Shown: positions 1 to 6,730 of the stretch, piece after piece
Layout of the letters: each line of letters begins with the position of its first letter
How positions within the stretch are numbered: the stretch's first letter is position 1
Assembly (NCBI GenBank): GCA_026770585.1
Contig: MU646355.1
Coordinates: 319,622-337,225, forward strand
Length of the DNA: 17,604 nucleotides
Reading direction: 5' to 3'
From: Baffinella frigidus
Taxonomy: Eukaryota > Cryptophyceae > Cryptomonadales > Baffinellaceae
Notes under the pieces: generated by a model
Told to the model about the DNA's origin: nothing
What the model saw: only the letters and a program-made list of their open reading frames with translations
Database searches by the model: none
Translations under genes and position numbers: made by a program

Positions 1-37
1 GGGTTTAGGGTTTAGGGTTTAGGGTTTAGGGTGGTTG
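1..37 (+). repeat. Short interstitial TTTAGGG array
   Basis: About five tandem TTTAGGG heptamers open the window. A true left chromosome end would read CCCTAAA on this strand, because the G-rich strand runs toward the end. The array therefore faces inward and is interstitial or simply cut by the window edge. It is continuous in character with the degenerate heptamers that fill introns throughout. Confidence 0.8.
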
Positions 38-38
38 T

Positions 39-186
39 CTGGGCGCTCCCGAATCGCCAGTCGAGATGAAAAATTCCGCGAGAGGATCAGGGGTTTTGGG
101 TTTTAGGGTTCAGGGTTTAGGGTTTAAGGTTTTGGGACCTGGGAGCTCCCTGATCGCCACTGGAGATGTAGAGGTCCGAGCAGATT
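39..186 (-). pseudogene. Two tail echoes of the left-gene exon at 290-356
   Basis: The 3' part of the exon at 290-356 (coding for DLYISTGDQGAP) recurs on the minus strand at 139-186, read as DLYISSGDQGAP, and at 39-81, read as FISTGDSGAP. The 139-186 copy keeps a GT after CCCAG; the 39-81 copy has lost it. Each is separated from the next by TTTAGGG-like sequence. They lie downstream of the exon in the sense of transcription, the usual place for tail echoes in this window. They are probably non-functional, although the 139 copy has a better donor than the exon itself. Confidence 0.6.
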
Positions 187-198
187 AGGGGTTTAGGG

Positions 199-200
199 TC

Positions 201-273
<73 letters not shown>

Positions 274-275
274 GG
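199..275 (+). repeat. (TTGAGGG)n array
   Basis: About ten near-perfect tandem copies of TTGAGGG, a one-base variant of the TTTAGGG heptamer, lie between an exon and its tail echo. The variant is locally homogeneous, which suggests slippage or local conversion rather than scattered mutation of a TTTAGGG tract. Confidence 0.85.
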
Positions 276-289
276 TTTAGGGAGGTTGC

Positions 290-356
290 CTGGGTGCTCC
301 CTGATCGCCAGTGGAGATGTAGAGGTCCGCAAGCCCTGCCATCCAGCGGTCGTCTC
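290..356 (-). CDS. Left gene, candidate internal exon (DDRWMAGLADLYISTGDQGAP)
   Basis: The minus strand has an AG acceptor (tacag) just before 356, then 67 nt open in one frame: two bases finishing a codon, 21 codons, two bases over. The peptide is DDRWMAGLADL followed by YISTGDQGAP, with balanced composition unlike the flanking repeats. The incoming phase (1) matches the outgoing phase of the exon at 597-641, joining as VP-R-DDRW. The following dinucleotide is GC, not GT, so this would be a GC-AG intron unless the donor lies elsewhere; a partial copy at 139-186 has GT at the same point. The product is unknown. The gene continues off the left edge. Confidence 0.6.
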
Positions 357-596
357 CTGTATTTCGCGGTTGGGAGTTACCGTTTGGGGGTTAGAGTTCA
401 GGCCTACACCCTAAACCCCTGAGAGCCCTGCACCCTGTTCCCCAAAGGGATGCGTGCGTCGAGGCACCAGGGCTAAACCCTAAACCCCAAACCCTAAACC
501 CTCATCCCTAACCCCTAAACCTTAACCCTAAAGCTTAAACCCTCAACCCTCACCCCTAAACCGGTAAACCCTAAACCTACACCCTAAATCCTACAC
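357..596. other. Intron with mixed-orientation heptamers
   Basis: Between two inferred left-gene exons. From 400 to 600 the plus strand is C-rich (CCCTAAA, CCCTCAA, CCCTACA variants), opposite in sense to 1-330. A short unique piece at 415-475 has no convincing splice borders. Nothing else is recognised. Confidence 0.5.
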
Positions 597-641
597 TCGG
601 GACCGTCACAGCGCTCTTGAGGTCTCGACTGGAGCCAGTGG
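597..641 (-). CDS. Left gene, 45-nt exon (TGSSRDLKSAVTVP)
   Basis: Minus strand: acceptor ctcag, then 45 nt, then GTGTAG after the base at 597. The frame is fixed by its neighbours. The upstream exon (770-836) ends one base into a codon and this exon begins with the two missing bases (G+CC, Ala). It then encodes TGSSRDLKSAVTVP and leaves one base, completed by the first two bases of the exon at 290-356. Three consecutive exons agreeing in phase is the main support, since the exon is too short for composition to say much. If the donor were not used, the frame would read a few more codons to a stop. No domain is recognised. Confidence 0.55.
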
Positions 642-769
642 CTGAGATTTGAGATTTTCATTGTTTCATAGGAGAAATCATAGGAGAAATTACCATGGCA
701 TAAGTAATTTTACTTACGAATCCTAATTAAACCAATTACCCAACCCAACAATCCTGGGTAGAGACGCAC
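642..769. other. AT-rich intron, left gene
   Basis: A rare AT-rich stretch without heptamers. It contains a short direct duplication (CATAGGAGAAAT twice, 667-690) and alternating TTAC/GTAA tracts that could pair (699-716). No coding potential is visible. Confidence 0.5.
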
Positions 770-836
770 CGAACGCGCCGTCGTCATCCCCGTCGCCCAT
801 GTTCGCGTCACCTAGGTCGTCGATCCGCACCGCGCC
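770..836 (-). CDS. Left gene, acidic exon (GAVRIDDLGDANMGDGDDDGAF)
   Basis: Minus strand: acceptor gacgcag, 67 nt open, donor GTGCGT after TTCG. The 22 codons give an acidic Gly/Asp-rich stretch (GAVRIDDLGDAN then MGDGDDDGAF), incoming phase 0, outgoing phase 1, matching the next exon. A head echo at 951-976 keeps the acceptor and codes for VVRIDNL. The acidic run could be a metal-binding or linker segment, but no named motif such as a full EF-hand is present. Function is unknown. Confidence 0.65.
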
Positions 837-950
837 CTGCGTCCACGTTTACGGTTTATTTATTTATTTTTATTTATTCGGGTTTATGGTTTCGGGTGTA
901 GGATTGAGGTTTGAGGGTTGACGGCGTAGGTTTCTAGGGTTGAGGGATTA

Positions 951-976
951 GGTTGTCGATCCGCACCACGCCCCCC
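951..976 (-). pseudogene. Head echo of the exon at 770-836
   Basis: Minus strand: cag followed by a sequence encoding GGVVRIDNL, aligned with GAVRIDDL of the exon. It breaks off into heptamer-like sequence. The acceptor is retained. It lies upstream of the exon in the transcribed sense, as head echoes do elsewhere here. Confidence 0.6.
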
Positions 977-1071
977 TGCTTGCGGGTTTACGATTTAGTG
1001 ATGTAGACCTTGAGTCTTTAGACCTTGAGTGTTGAGGGCGTGGCGTTGAGTGTCAAGGTTTCGCGATAACG

Positions 1072-1222
1072 ACGAGGACTGGCGGAATGTGTTCCAATGG
1101 GGGGACGTCTTGCCTCGTTCGGCCCGCCACAAGCCCTCATAGTGGGAGAAAATCGCATTGCTTAATCCCCTTGATTTGTATTGGAGGTCGCCGGAATCCG
1201 GCGACCAGTGGTACACGTCAAG
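1072..1222 (-). CDS. Left gene, second copy of the VYHW segment
   Basis: Minus-strand open frame encoding VYHWSPDSGDLQYKSRGL, then SNAIFSHYEGLWRAERGK and SPHWNTFRQSSS. It is a diverged tandem copy of 1336-1516, entered in frame from FRQSSS-VLRNLD. Aromatic and charged residues are conserved between the copies (VYHW, FSH[FY]EGLWRAERGK, PHW). It may be a second half of one exon, a duplicated exon or a decaying copy. The best phase-0 donor of the block is a GTGTTG at 1234 in a short fragment between the two copies, so which copy is spliced cannot be settled. I do not recognise the family. Confidence 0.5.
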
Positions 1223-1234
1223 GTTTCGCAACAC

Positions 1235-1335
1235 CGACGAGGACTGGCGGAATGTGTTCCTGGCGGACCGCTGACGGAATGTGCTGGGGGGACGTCTTGT
1301 GGGGTAACGTCTTGTGGGGGGACGTCTTGTGGAGG
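1235..1335 (-). repeat. CCACAAGACGTCCCC minisatellite and exon-tail fragment
   Basis: On the minus strand the tail of the VYHW exon runs into about three imperfect 15-17 bp units (CCACAAGACGTCCCC). A further CACATTCCGCCAG fragment follows, ending in TCG with GTGTTG after it. This links the two large copies and looks like local slippage inside a coding or former coding exon. Confidence 0.6.
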
Positions 1336-1516
1336 GACTGGCGGAATGTGTGCCAATGGGGGGGCGTCTTGCCTCGTTCGGCCCGCCACAAGCCCTCAAA
1401 GTGGGAGAAAATCGCATTGTTTAATCCCCTTGATTTGCACTGGAGGTCGTCGGAATCCGGCAACCAGTGGTACACATCAGGGGTCTCGATCAGGAGGATT
1501 GCTCCCACTCTGAGGG
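1336..1516 (-). CDS. Left gene, large exon with VYHW...EGLWRAERGK
   Basis: The longest single coding stretch of the left gene. The minus strand reads LRVGAILLIETPDVYHW, then LPDSDDLQCKSRGLNNAIF, SHFEGLWRAERGK and PPHWHTFRQS. A candidate acceptor (ccgccag) lies just before 1516 and would need an incoming phase of 1. The preceding exon in its complete copy (2349-2432) ends in phase 0, while its tail echo at 1796 ends in phase 1, so the join is unresolved. The segment is duplicated at 1072-1222 with most of the motif residues kept, which argues for real coding sequence. The peptide begins hydrophobic (VGAILLI) and then is rich in W, H and charged residues. No family is recognised. Confidence 0.6.
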
Positions 1517-1539
1517 CTGGCGGCACGCACGAAACTTGA

Positions 1540-2348
1540 CTCAAAGGATACTCCCTAAACCCTACACCCCAACGCACAGGCTCCACCCCAAAACCCTCAA
1601 CCATCAACCCTAGCCCCAAGACCCCAAAACCCTCAACCACCAACCCTGGCCCCAAGACCCCAAAAACCTCAACCATCAACCCTAGCCCCAAGACCTTAAA
1701 CCCACGCCCCTAGGCCCTCAACACTTCCCTCTCCATAAACCCTGACCACCTTACCTCCTGAAACCCTACCCCCTACCCCCCGAACCCCCTGCGACCTCGC
1801 TGGGGCGGTCTCCCCTGTAACCACCCGCGCGCTCCGAGAAACTGGGTCGCCTCTGGGATCGGACACCCTACACGGACACCCTACACGGACACCCGACACC
1901 CGCACCCCTACACCCTCACCCCTGCACCCTACACCCCTAACCCCTACAGCCCAACAACCCAACACAGTTTCCTCCCCACCGCCCTGCACCTCACACCCCA
2001 CACCCCACACCCTACACCCCAACCTCTAAACCTTCACCCCCTAAATGTCAAACACTAAACCATAAACCCTTAACCCCGACCTCGCTGGGGCGGTCTCCCC
2101 TGTAACCACCCGCGCGCGCTCCGAGAAACGGGGGTCGCCTCTGGGATCGGGCACCCTCAACCCTCCACCCTCAACCCTCAACCCTACACCCTCACCCATC
2201 ACCCCTACACCCCTAACCCCTACAGCCCAACAACCCAACACAGTTTCCTCCCCACCGCCGTGCACCTCACACCCCACACCCTACACCCCAACCTCTCAAC
2301 CTTCACCCCCTAAATGTCAAACACTAAACCATAAAATCTTCATTCGAC
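1540..2348 (-). repeat. Two ~270-285-bp tandem units with exon-tail echoes
   Basis: C-rich heptamer-like DNA on the plus strand contains two long direct repeats. Each carries the 3' part of the exon at 2349-2432 followed by GT on the minus strand (1796-1861 and 2081-2150). Each copy has a shared flank (AAATGTCAAACACTAAAC at 2044 and 2313). The spacing from copy to copy to exon is 285 and 268 bp. The copies carry small indels relative to the exon, so their outgoing phases differ. This block is the only long one where the sense strand of the left gene is G-rich. Confidence 0.7.
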
Positions 2349-2432
2349 CTCGCTGGGGCGGTCTCCCCTGTAACCTCCCGCGCGCGCTCCGACAAACGGG
2401 GTCGTTTCGGGAATCGGCAGCGGTGACGGCGC
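2349..2432 (-). CDS. Left gene, proline-rich exon (APSPLPIPETTPFVGAR...)
   Basis: Minus strand: acceptor ctcacag, 84 nt (28 codons), then GTCGAA after GAG. The peptide is APSPLPIPETTPFVGAR followed by AGGYRGDRPSE. Phase 0 at both ends joins cleanly to the exon at 3878-3972 (...RLAAHE + APSPLP...). Head echoes upstream differ mainly at third codon positions of this frame, e.g. TCG/TCA, CCT/CCG, ATC/ATT, CCA/CCC and GAG/GAA in the copy at 2516-2548, with one replacement in that stretch. That pattern supports both the frame and past coding use. It looks like a Pro-rich linker. The outgoing phase conflicts with the next large exon, so the 3' border is less certain than the 5' one. Confidence 0.65.
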
Positions 2433-2515
2433 CTGTGAGCGGAGTGTGGGTTTGAGGGGGAAAGGGTTTAGAGGTTAGGGTTTACGGTTGAAGGGCGTCA
2501 GGGTTGAGGTGACGG

Positions 2516-3118
2516 GGTAGCCTCTGGGATAGGCAGCGGCGACGGCGCCTGACAGAGGAGTGTGGGTTTGAGGGGTTAAGAGGGAGAAAGGTGGTTGAAG
2601 AGAGAGGAAGTGGGGGTAATGGCTGAGGGCTTAGGCGACGGGGAACGGGGTAGTTCGGGGATCGGCAGCGGTGACGGCGCCTGTGAGAGGGGTGAGTTTG
2701 AGGGGGATAGGGCTTAGAGGTTAGGGTTTAAGGTTGAGGGGCGTCAGGGTTGAGGTGACGGGGTAGCCTCTGGGATAGGCAGCGGTGACGGCGCCTGACA
2801 GAGGAGTGAGGGTTTAAGGTTTGGGAGTTGACACGAGAGAAAGGTCGTTTAAGAGAGAGAAAGGGGGGTTACGCGAGAGGAATTGGGGGCTGTGGCTTAG
2901 GGCGTAGGTGCCGGGCAACGGGGTAGCTTCGGGGATCGGCAACGGTGACGGTACATGGGGTAGGGTGTGGGTTTGAGGAGATTAGAGTTCAGAGGTTAGG
3001 GTGTAAGGTTGTGGGGGGTAAGGGTTTGGGTGGCGGGGGACGGGGTAGCTTTGGGGATCGGCAGGGGTGACGGCGTCTGGGGAAGGGTTTGGGGTTTGGG
3101 GTGAGGGGTGAGGGGTTG
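2516..3118 (-). pseudogene. Satellite-like series of head echoes of the exon at 2349-2432
   Basis: The acceptor plus first ~35 nt of the Pro-rich exon recurs at 2516-2548, 2646-2680, 2759-2794, about 2925-2950 and about 3045-3077, roughly every 115-165 bp. TTTAGGG-like and purine-rich filler (GGGAGAAAGG) lies between. Most read as APSPLPIPEATP on the minus strand with substitutions largely at third positions; the two nearest 3000 are degraded. A further copy lies at 3413-3445. All lie upstream of the complete exon in the transcribed sense. Confidence 0.7.
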
Positions 3119-3201
3119 GGGGGTTAAGAAAGACAAAGGGGGTTTAAGGTAGAAACATTGGGGGTTGTGGCGTAGGGCGTCACGGTGACGGGGAACGGGG
3201 T

Positions 3202-3410
3202 CTAGCTATGCCTGGGTGTTATTCTGGCTCGTCCTAGGGCATTTAAGAGCAGAGGTAAGTATTTAAGTATTTAAGAGCAGAAATCGGTATTTAAGAGCTG
3301 AAATCGTATTTAAGAGCAGAAATTCAGTGTATTTAAGAGCAGAAATCCAGTGCAAAAGGGCGAATATAAAGCCTTGAGGACGAGCCAGAATAAAACCCAG
3401 GCAGAGCTAT
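3202..3410. mobile_element. MITE-like element with 32-bp terminal inverted repeats
   Basis: Arms at 3204-3235 and 3377-3408 match at 30 of 32 positions as inverted repeats (AGCTATGCCTGGGTGTTATT... and its complement). GGGGT lies immediately outside both ends (3197-3201, 3411-3415). The neighbouring satellite reads ACGGGGTAGCTTCGG without the element, so GGGGT is a likely 5-bp target duplication. The interior holds about five tandem TATTTAAGAGCAGAAAT units instead of a gene. It is non-autonomous; the superfamily cannot be assigned from this. Confidence 0.8.
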
Positions 3411-3412
3411 GG

Positions 3413-3445
3413 GGTAGCTTCGGGGATCGGCAGCGGTGACAGCGC
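3413..3445 (-). pseudogene. Outermost head echo of the Pro-rich exon
   Basis: On the minus strand cag is followed by a sequence coding ALSPLPIPEATP, matching the exon at 2349-2432. It abuts the inverted-repeat element at 3202-3410, which split this satellite unit. Confidence 0.65.
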
Positions 3446-3595
3446 CTGTGAGAGGGGTGTGGGGGTTGGGGTGTGGGGGCTGAACCCTGAGGGTTTATAG
3501 GGCTTAGCGCTGAGAGTGTGGGGTTGATGATACGGGTTGAGGGTTTGGTGAGGGTTTGGTGCGCAAGGGTTAGTTTCAGGGTGAAGGGTGCGTAC

Positions 3596-3760
3596 CTCAT
3601 GGGCCGCAAGGCGCCATGTGAGGACTACGGGTGCGTCCATACACTTCGGGGTTTAGGGCTAGGGTCAAGTTTTAGGGCCTGGACCAAACCCTAACACCCA
3701 ATCCCTGCTAGGTCTCGGCGAAACCTCGAGTGCGGCAAGGCGCCATGTGAGGTCCATACG
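3596..3760 (-). pseudogene. Two tail echoes of the exon at 3878-3972
   Basis: Minus-strand copies at 3596-3639 (DAPVVLTWRLAAHE, then GTACGC) and 3725-3760 (MDLTWRLAALE, then GTTTCG) repeat the 3' end of the exon and its donor. Differences such as ACC/ACA, GCG/GCC and CAC/CAT are mostly silent. The 3596 copy has a better-looking donor than the exon. They sit in a ~155-bp direct repeat that also carries AAGTTTTAGGGCCT and CCCAATCCCTGCTAGG. Confidence 0.7.
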
Positions 3761-3877
3761 GTTCGGGGTTTAGGGCTTAGGACTTACGGTTGAGGGTTTA
3801 GGGTTTAGGCTGTGGGGTCAAGTTTTAGGGCCTAAACCAAACCCTAACACCCAATCCCTGCTAGGTCTCGGCGAAAC

Positions 3878-3972
3878 CTCGTGGGCCGCAAGGCGCCAGG
3901 TGAGGTCCACGGGCGCGTCCGGGCGCGTCCCTGTCGCGAACGGTGTGCCAAACTGCACCGACTCATCCCCTC
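3878..3972 (-). CDS. Left gene, exon GDESVQFGTPFATG...DLTWRLAAHE
   Basis: Minus strand: acceptor (gggcag), two bases completing a codon, 31 codons, donor GTTTCG after GAG. The peptide is GDESVQFGTPFATGTRP followed by DAPVDLTWRLAAHE, ordinary in composition and clearly unlike the flanking repeats. The outgoing phase 0 matches the Pro-rich exon at 2349-2432. It is the only complete copy. Its head is echoed four times toward 4851 and its tail twice toward 3596, mostly with silent differences. The incoming phase is 1, so at least one exon is missing from my model between here and 5475. Product unknown. Confidence 0.7.
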
Positions 3973-4074
3973 CTGCCCGAGCGCTTAGGGTTTAGGGGGA
4001 TAGGGAACATGGGTTGAGGGTTTAAGGTTTAGGGGGTTAGGGGTTGAGGGGCTTGGGATTTTAGGGGTTTAGGT

Positions 4075-4851
4075 GTCGTGAACGGCATGCCAAACTGCAG
4101 CGACTCGTCTCCTCCTGCCCGAGTGCTTAGGGTTCAGGGGGGTGTGGATTGGGGGGACAGGGTTCGGGGGGTCAGGGTTTCGGGGGATAGGGTTTGGGGG
4201 CTCGGGTGTAGGGGGTTACAGTTTTACGGTTTTGGCTTTTTGCGTTAGGGTTTAGGTTTAGGGAGAGGTCTACGGGAGCGTCCGTGCGCGTCCCTCGCGA
4301 ACGGTGTACCAAACTGCACCGATTCGTCCCCTCCTGCCCGAGTGTTAAGAGTTCAGGGGGATAGGGAACACGGGCTGAGGGTTTAGTGTTTAGGGGTTTA
4401 GGGGCTTGGGATTTCAGGGGGTTGGGTGTCGCGAACGGCATGCCGAACTGCAGTACCTCGACCCCTCCTGAAAAGGCCAAGCGTGGCCTGGCGCACTACG
4501 GGAGACCCTACCATCAACCCTAAGCCCTGCAGCCTCAGGCAGCGAGCTCAGGAATTCTCTCCCGACCCGCGAGAGCTCTCATGGGCAGTAGGAGCACGGC
4601 CTCACTTGGTTTACGGTCTAGGATTTGGGCTGTTGGCCTGTCTTGCGTGGAGGTTTAGTTAGGGGAGAGGCGCCAGGTGAGAAAATTGATTGGATATGAG
4701 CATGGGGTGTGGGGTTTGGGGGTTGGGGTTGGGTTTTGGGGGGGTTTCCTGTGAAGCGTTGGGGTGTAGGGGAGAGGGGGGGGCGGGAGAGGGGTTTAGG
4801 GTTGAGGGATTAGGGTTTAGGGGTTTAGGTAATGTGAAGGGCGTGCCAAAC
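4075..4851 (-). pseudogene. Four head echoes of the exon at 3878-3972
   Basis: Minus-strand copies of the exon 5' part lie at 4075-4114 (GDESLQFGMPFTT), 4266-4333 (GDESVQFGTPFA, then frameshifted), 4430-4467 (GVEVLQFGMPFAT, with a good ttttcag acceptor) and a remnant at 4831-4851 (FGTPFT). Most keep CAG in front. G-rich heptamers on the plus strand separate them. Confidence 0.65.
4480..4625. other. Unique-sequence block, possible unplaced exon
   Basis: Non-repetitive sequence that could be coding on either strand. On the plus strand a ctgcag acceptor is followed by an open stretch reading PQAASSGILSRPARALMGSR, then CTTG before GT. On the minus strand it reads EAVLLLPMRALAGR then ERIPELAA and a stop. 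The left gene needs an exon with incoming phase 2 and outgoing phase 1 hereabouts, but neither reading supplies both with good splice sites. Left unassigned. Confidence 0.3.
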
Positions 4852-5380
4852 TAAAACCTGAAACCCCAAACCCTAAACCCTGAACCACATATCGAGCAGC
4901 TGGGTTTAGGGTTTAGGGATCGGGGTTGTTTTTTTGGCAGTAGCGGTTACGGTTTGGGGTTTAGGTGGGTAGGGTTTAGGGGGTCGGGGTTTGGGGTTTG
5001 GGGTTTGAGGGTTGGGATTGAGGTTTCAGGTGTGTGGTTTATGGTTTATGGTTTATGGTTTATGGTGTGAGGTTCAGGATTCATAGTTTAAGGTAGATCA
5101 TTCAGGGTCTAGGGTTTAGGGTTTCGCCATAAAAGAATTATAGATGATCTGTGTTAATGCGTTTGTACCGGAGCTGCCTAAATGTATTACACAGCGAAGC
5201 CCATAGGACTCAGGCACAGTCATGCTGCCCCCTAAACCCTACAACCTGAGCCATAAGCCCCACACCCTGAACTCGAAAACCTAGTCCATAAACCCAACCC
5301 CCACACCCTAACCCCCAAACCCGCCAAGCATCCCTTGCTCTCTCGTAATCTCTAGCTCTGTCACAATGTCTATTCGGGCT
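4680..5380. repeat. Intron filler: TTTAGGG variants with (GGTTTAT)n
   Basis: Mostly G-rich heptamer variants on the plus strand. A homogeneous GGTTTAT run of about four copies lies at 5036-5064, and a short C-rich reversal at 4855-4895. 5120-5220 is unique and AT-rich, possibly a remnant of an inverted-repeat element. 5221-5330 is C-rich again. No exon could be supported. Confidence 0.55.
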
Positions 5381-5495
5381 CACCAGTCTAGTGAGCCTGG
5401 GCTCCTTCCCGCTCCAAAAATTGACGGATTTGTACCGCGCACCCAACATATCAGGTTGAGAATTGTTGGTGAACCCGAGTGAGGCAGAGCTAGGC
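5381..5495 (-). repeat. Dispersed GTACAAAT-type repeat, copy 1
   Basis: Homologous in inverse orientation to 10237-10351, with shorter copies at 10679-10733, 10850-10903 and 11983-12065. The shared core reads TTGACATGCTGGGTGTGCGG, then TACAAATCCGTCAACTTTGG and a GAGCCC...GGGCTC palindrome. AAGTTGAC/GTCAACTT form short internal inverted arms. This copy overlaps the last ~20 nt of the inferred exon at 5475-5503. Confidence 0.75.
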
Positions 5496-5503
5496 ATCCT
5501 CTC
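5475..5503 (-). CDS. Left gene, exon 2 (ERMPSSASLG)
   Basis: Minus strand: begins after AG in the second copy of a 34-bp direct repeat and ends at CTCGG before GTTCAC. It encodes ERMPSSASLG with an outgoing phase of 2. Spliced to the exon at 5730-5801 it restores an uninterrupted frame, ...SRDCGGESK-ERMPSSASLG. Its 3' half is part of a dispersed repeat also found in an intron of the right gene (10237), so the exon tail may derive from that repeat, or the repeat may have captured it. The exon is short; confidence rests on the exact fit to the neighbouring exon. Confidence 0.45.
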
Positions 5504-5762
5504 CTTGCTCTCGCCGCCGCAATCTCTCGACAAAGCCACCCTGGAGGCAGGGTGGGGGTATTTTGAGCATTCTTAAGTCAACTCCTTGGAATGGACTGAG
5601 ATCTCAGTCCCCCGTGATGAATGGATCTGGTACAAAACGGTCTTGTAAGTATTTTAGTGGTACAAATCCTGTCAACTTTTGCGATAAAGGGTTATTCGGG
5701 ATTGGCCGCAAGTCCCCTCCAGGGTGGGCCTTGCTCTCGCCGCCGCAATCTCTCGACAAAGC
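5503..5762 (-). mobile_element. Introner-like element flanked by 34-bp direct repeats
   Basis: A perfect 34-bp direct repeat (5503-5536 and 5729-5762) flanks 192 bp whose ends are 12-bp perfect inverted repeats (CCACCCTGGAGG at 5536-5547, complement at 5716-5727). Both direct repeats encode ALSRDCGGESK on the minus strand. Removing the stretch from GC after AAG (5729) to AG at 5504 rejoins the coding frame exactly, so it behaves like an intron inserted into a coding exon with a duplicated target. It would be a GC-AG intron. The interior has GGTACAAAAC and GGTACAAATC motifs like other elements here. A 34-bp duplication is longer than usual target duplications, so tandem duplication followed by insertion is an alternative. 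Confidence 0.55.
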
Positions 5763-5801
5763 AGGCACCACTGCAGAAGCCTGCGATTCCTTTCGATCCA
5801 T
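5730..5801 (-). CDS. Left gene, candidate first coding exon (MDRKESQASAVVP...)
   Basis: Minus strand ATG at 5801 opens 24 codons: MDRKESQASAVVP followed by ALSRDCGGESK. The stretch ends at AAG before GC. The start is chosen because upstream sequence turns into heptamers (5819-5860) and then a GC-rich block that looks like promoter. The N-terminus is hydrophilic with no signal peptide. The reading continues after the inserted element at 5475-5503. Whether this ATG belongs to the same gene as the exons from 3972 leftward is inferred from strand and spacing only. Confidence 0.45.
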
Positions 5802-5818
5802 GCTCTTCGGAGAAGGCA

Positions 5819-6292
5819 CCCCTAAACCCTAAACCCTGGAACAGAAACCCTAAACCCTGAAATGCTGAGAGGAGGGGCCACCTCCGAACCCCCCCCCCCC
5901 GCGCCAGGGGGTCGACATCCCCTGCTCGCCGAAATTCATCTCGCTCGGCGATATCCACCCTCACCCCGCCCCGCAGCTCCGCCCCGGCGTGGGCTTTGCA
6001 GGAGAGGCCGCGCGAGAGAAATCGAGCGTGTGCGTGCTCCCCTCCCCTACCAGCGTCGCCCCCCCCCGCCGCGCTCTGCTTCCCGCTGATCCGAAGCTCG
6101 GTGCACGCACACACGCAGCCTCCCTCCTTCCAACTCTCTCTCCCCCCGCAGGCCGCTCCTTCTCGAAAGCGCTCCACGGGAGCGCTCCTGGTCGAAAGGT
6201 GGCTGTGGCAAACCCGCACCGCTGTGGTCGCGGCGTCCCTGTGCCCCGCCCTGAGCGAGCGAACCCAGCGAGGATCGATCCGAGCCCGTCGG
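5819..6292. promoter_or_regulatory. GC-rich block, likely divergent promoter / 5' UTR region
   Basis: Between the minus-strand start at 5801 and the plus-strand exons, a GC- and CpG-rich region (5870-6292) without heptamers contrasts with everything around it. It begins beside AAACCCTAA boxes (5820-5860), which in plants act as telo-box promoter elements. Several long overlapping frames on both strands are an effect of GC content; none looks convincingly coding. A good donor (CGTCGG, then GTAAAG) ends it at 6292, so its right part may be the non-coding or coding first exon of the right gene. No TATA box is recognised. Confidence 0.5.
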
Positions 6293-6391
6293 GTAAAGTT
6301 GACAAGTTGTGGACTTTGACCAGACTTTAGCCTAAAGTCCACAACTTTTGGAGTTTGTGGTTTGTTAAAATATTTTCTTTATTTTTTGCAG
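6293..6391 (+). other. Short intron with hairpin, right gene
   Basis: A 99-bp intron candidate runs from GTAAAG to a strong acceptor (TATTTTCTTTATTTTTTGCAG). It contains 14-bp perfect inverted arms (AAGTTGTGGACTTT at 6304-6317, complement at 6334-6347) and an overlapping inner palindrome (GACTTTAGCCTAAAGTC). The intron could be a very small inverted-repeat insertion. Splicing keeps a frame open from 5996 through 6940. Confidence 0.6.
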
Positions 6392-6711
6392 GGCCGGATC
6401 TCGCAGGGCCCGCGATTGATCTGCCGGGGGCCGAGCGGTAGCTTTTGCGGTGCACTGGAGCGCGTGTGTGTCGCCGGAGACGTAGGGGAAACCGATTCTC
6501 TGGTCTCGGGGGCAAGAATGCGGTGGGTAGCACTGCTGGTACTCGGCGTCGGATTATTGGGCCTTCCGCACGCTGCGCCGCTCGGCGCCGCTTCCCTCCC
6601 TGGTGCGGCCGTCCCTGGCGCGGCATACCACCGAGCAGGAACTGCGTATGTCGGTGCTCTGCGGATACACCTTCGGGGGGGGGCTGGGGGGGGGGAGTCG
6701 GGCCATGACGG
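6392..6711 (+). CDS. Right gene, uncertain 5' exon with possible signal peptide
   Basis: After the acceptor at 6391 a frame stays open for over 500 nt. Within it an ATG at 6518 starts MRWVALLVLGVGLLGLPHAA, which has the shape of a signal peptide or N-terminal membrane anchor: one Arg, a ~14-residue hydrophobic core, then small residues. The following Ala/Gly/Pro-rich sequence could be a transit-type extension or chance GC-rich reading. The clearly coding exon that follows (to 6905) is in another frame, so an intron or an error in the G-runs at 6675-6697 must lie between. A splice from GACG before GTGTGT (6710) to the acceptor at 6829 would restore phase. Start and structure are therefore tentative. 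Confidence 0.35.
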
Positions 6712-6730
6712 TGTGTGCCCCGCGCCCGAG

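Noticed and set aside
1-37. Left edge as a chromosome telomere
   Set aside because: At a left end the plus strand should read CCCTAAA; here it reads TTTAGGG and is only five units long.
1696-2277. Gly/Val-rich minus-strand frames of 78-108 residues
   Set aside because: They translate heptamer repeats; the GERAPVVTGE-like parts are frame-shifted tail echoes of the exon at 2349-2432.
5692-6342. 216-residue minus-strand frame over the GC-rich block
   Set aside because: Arg/Gly/Ala-rich reading that overlaps several equally long frames on both strands. It runs through heptamers (FQGLGFLFQGLGF), as expected from GC content. Only its 5730-5762 part overlaps an inferred exon, in another frame.
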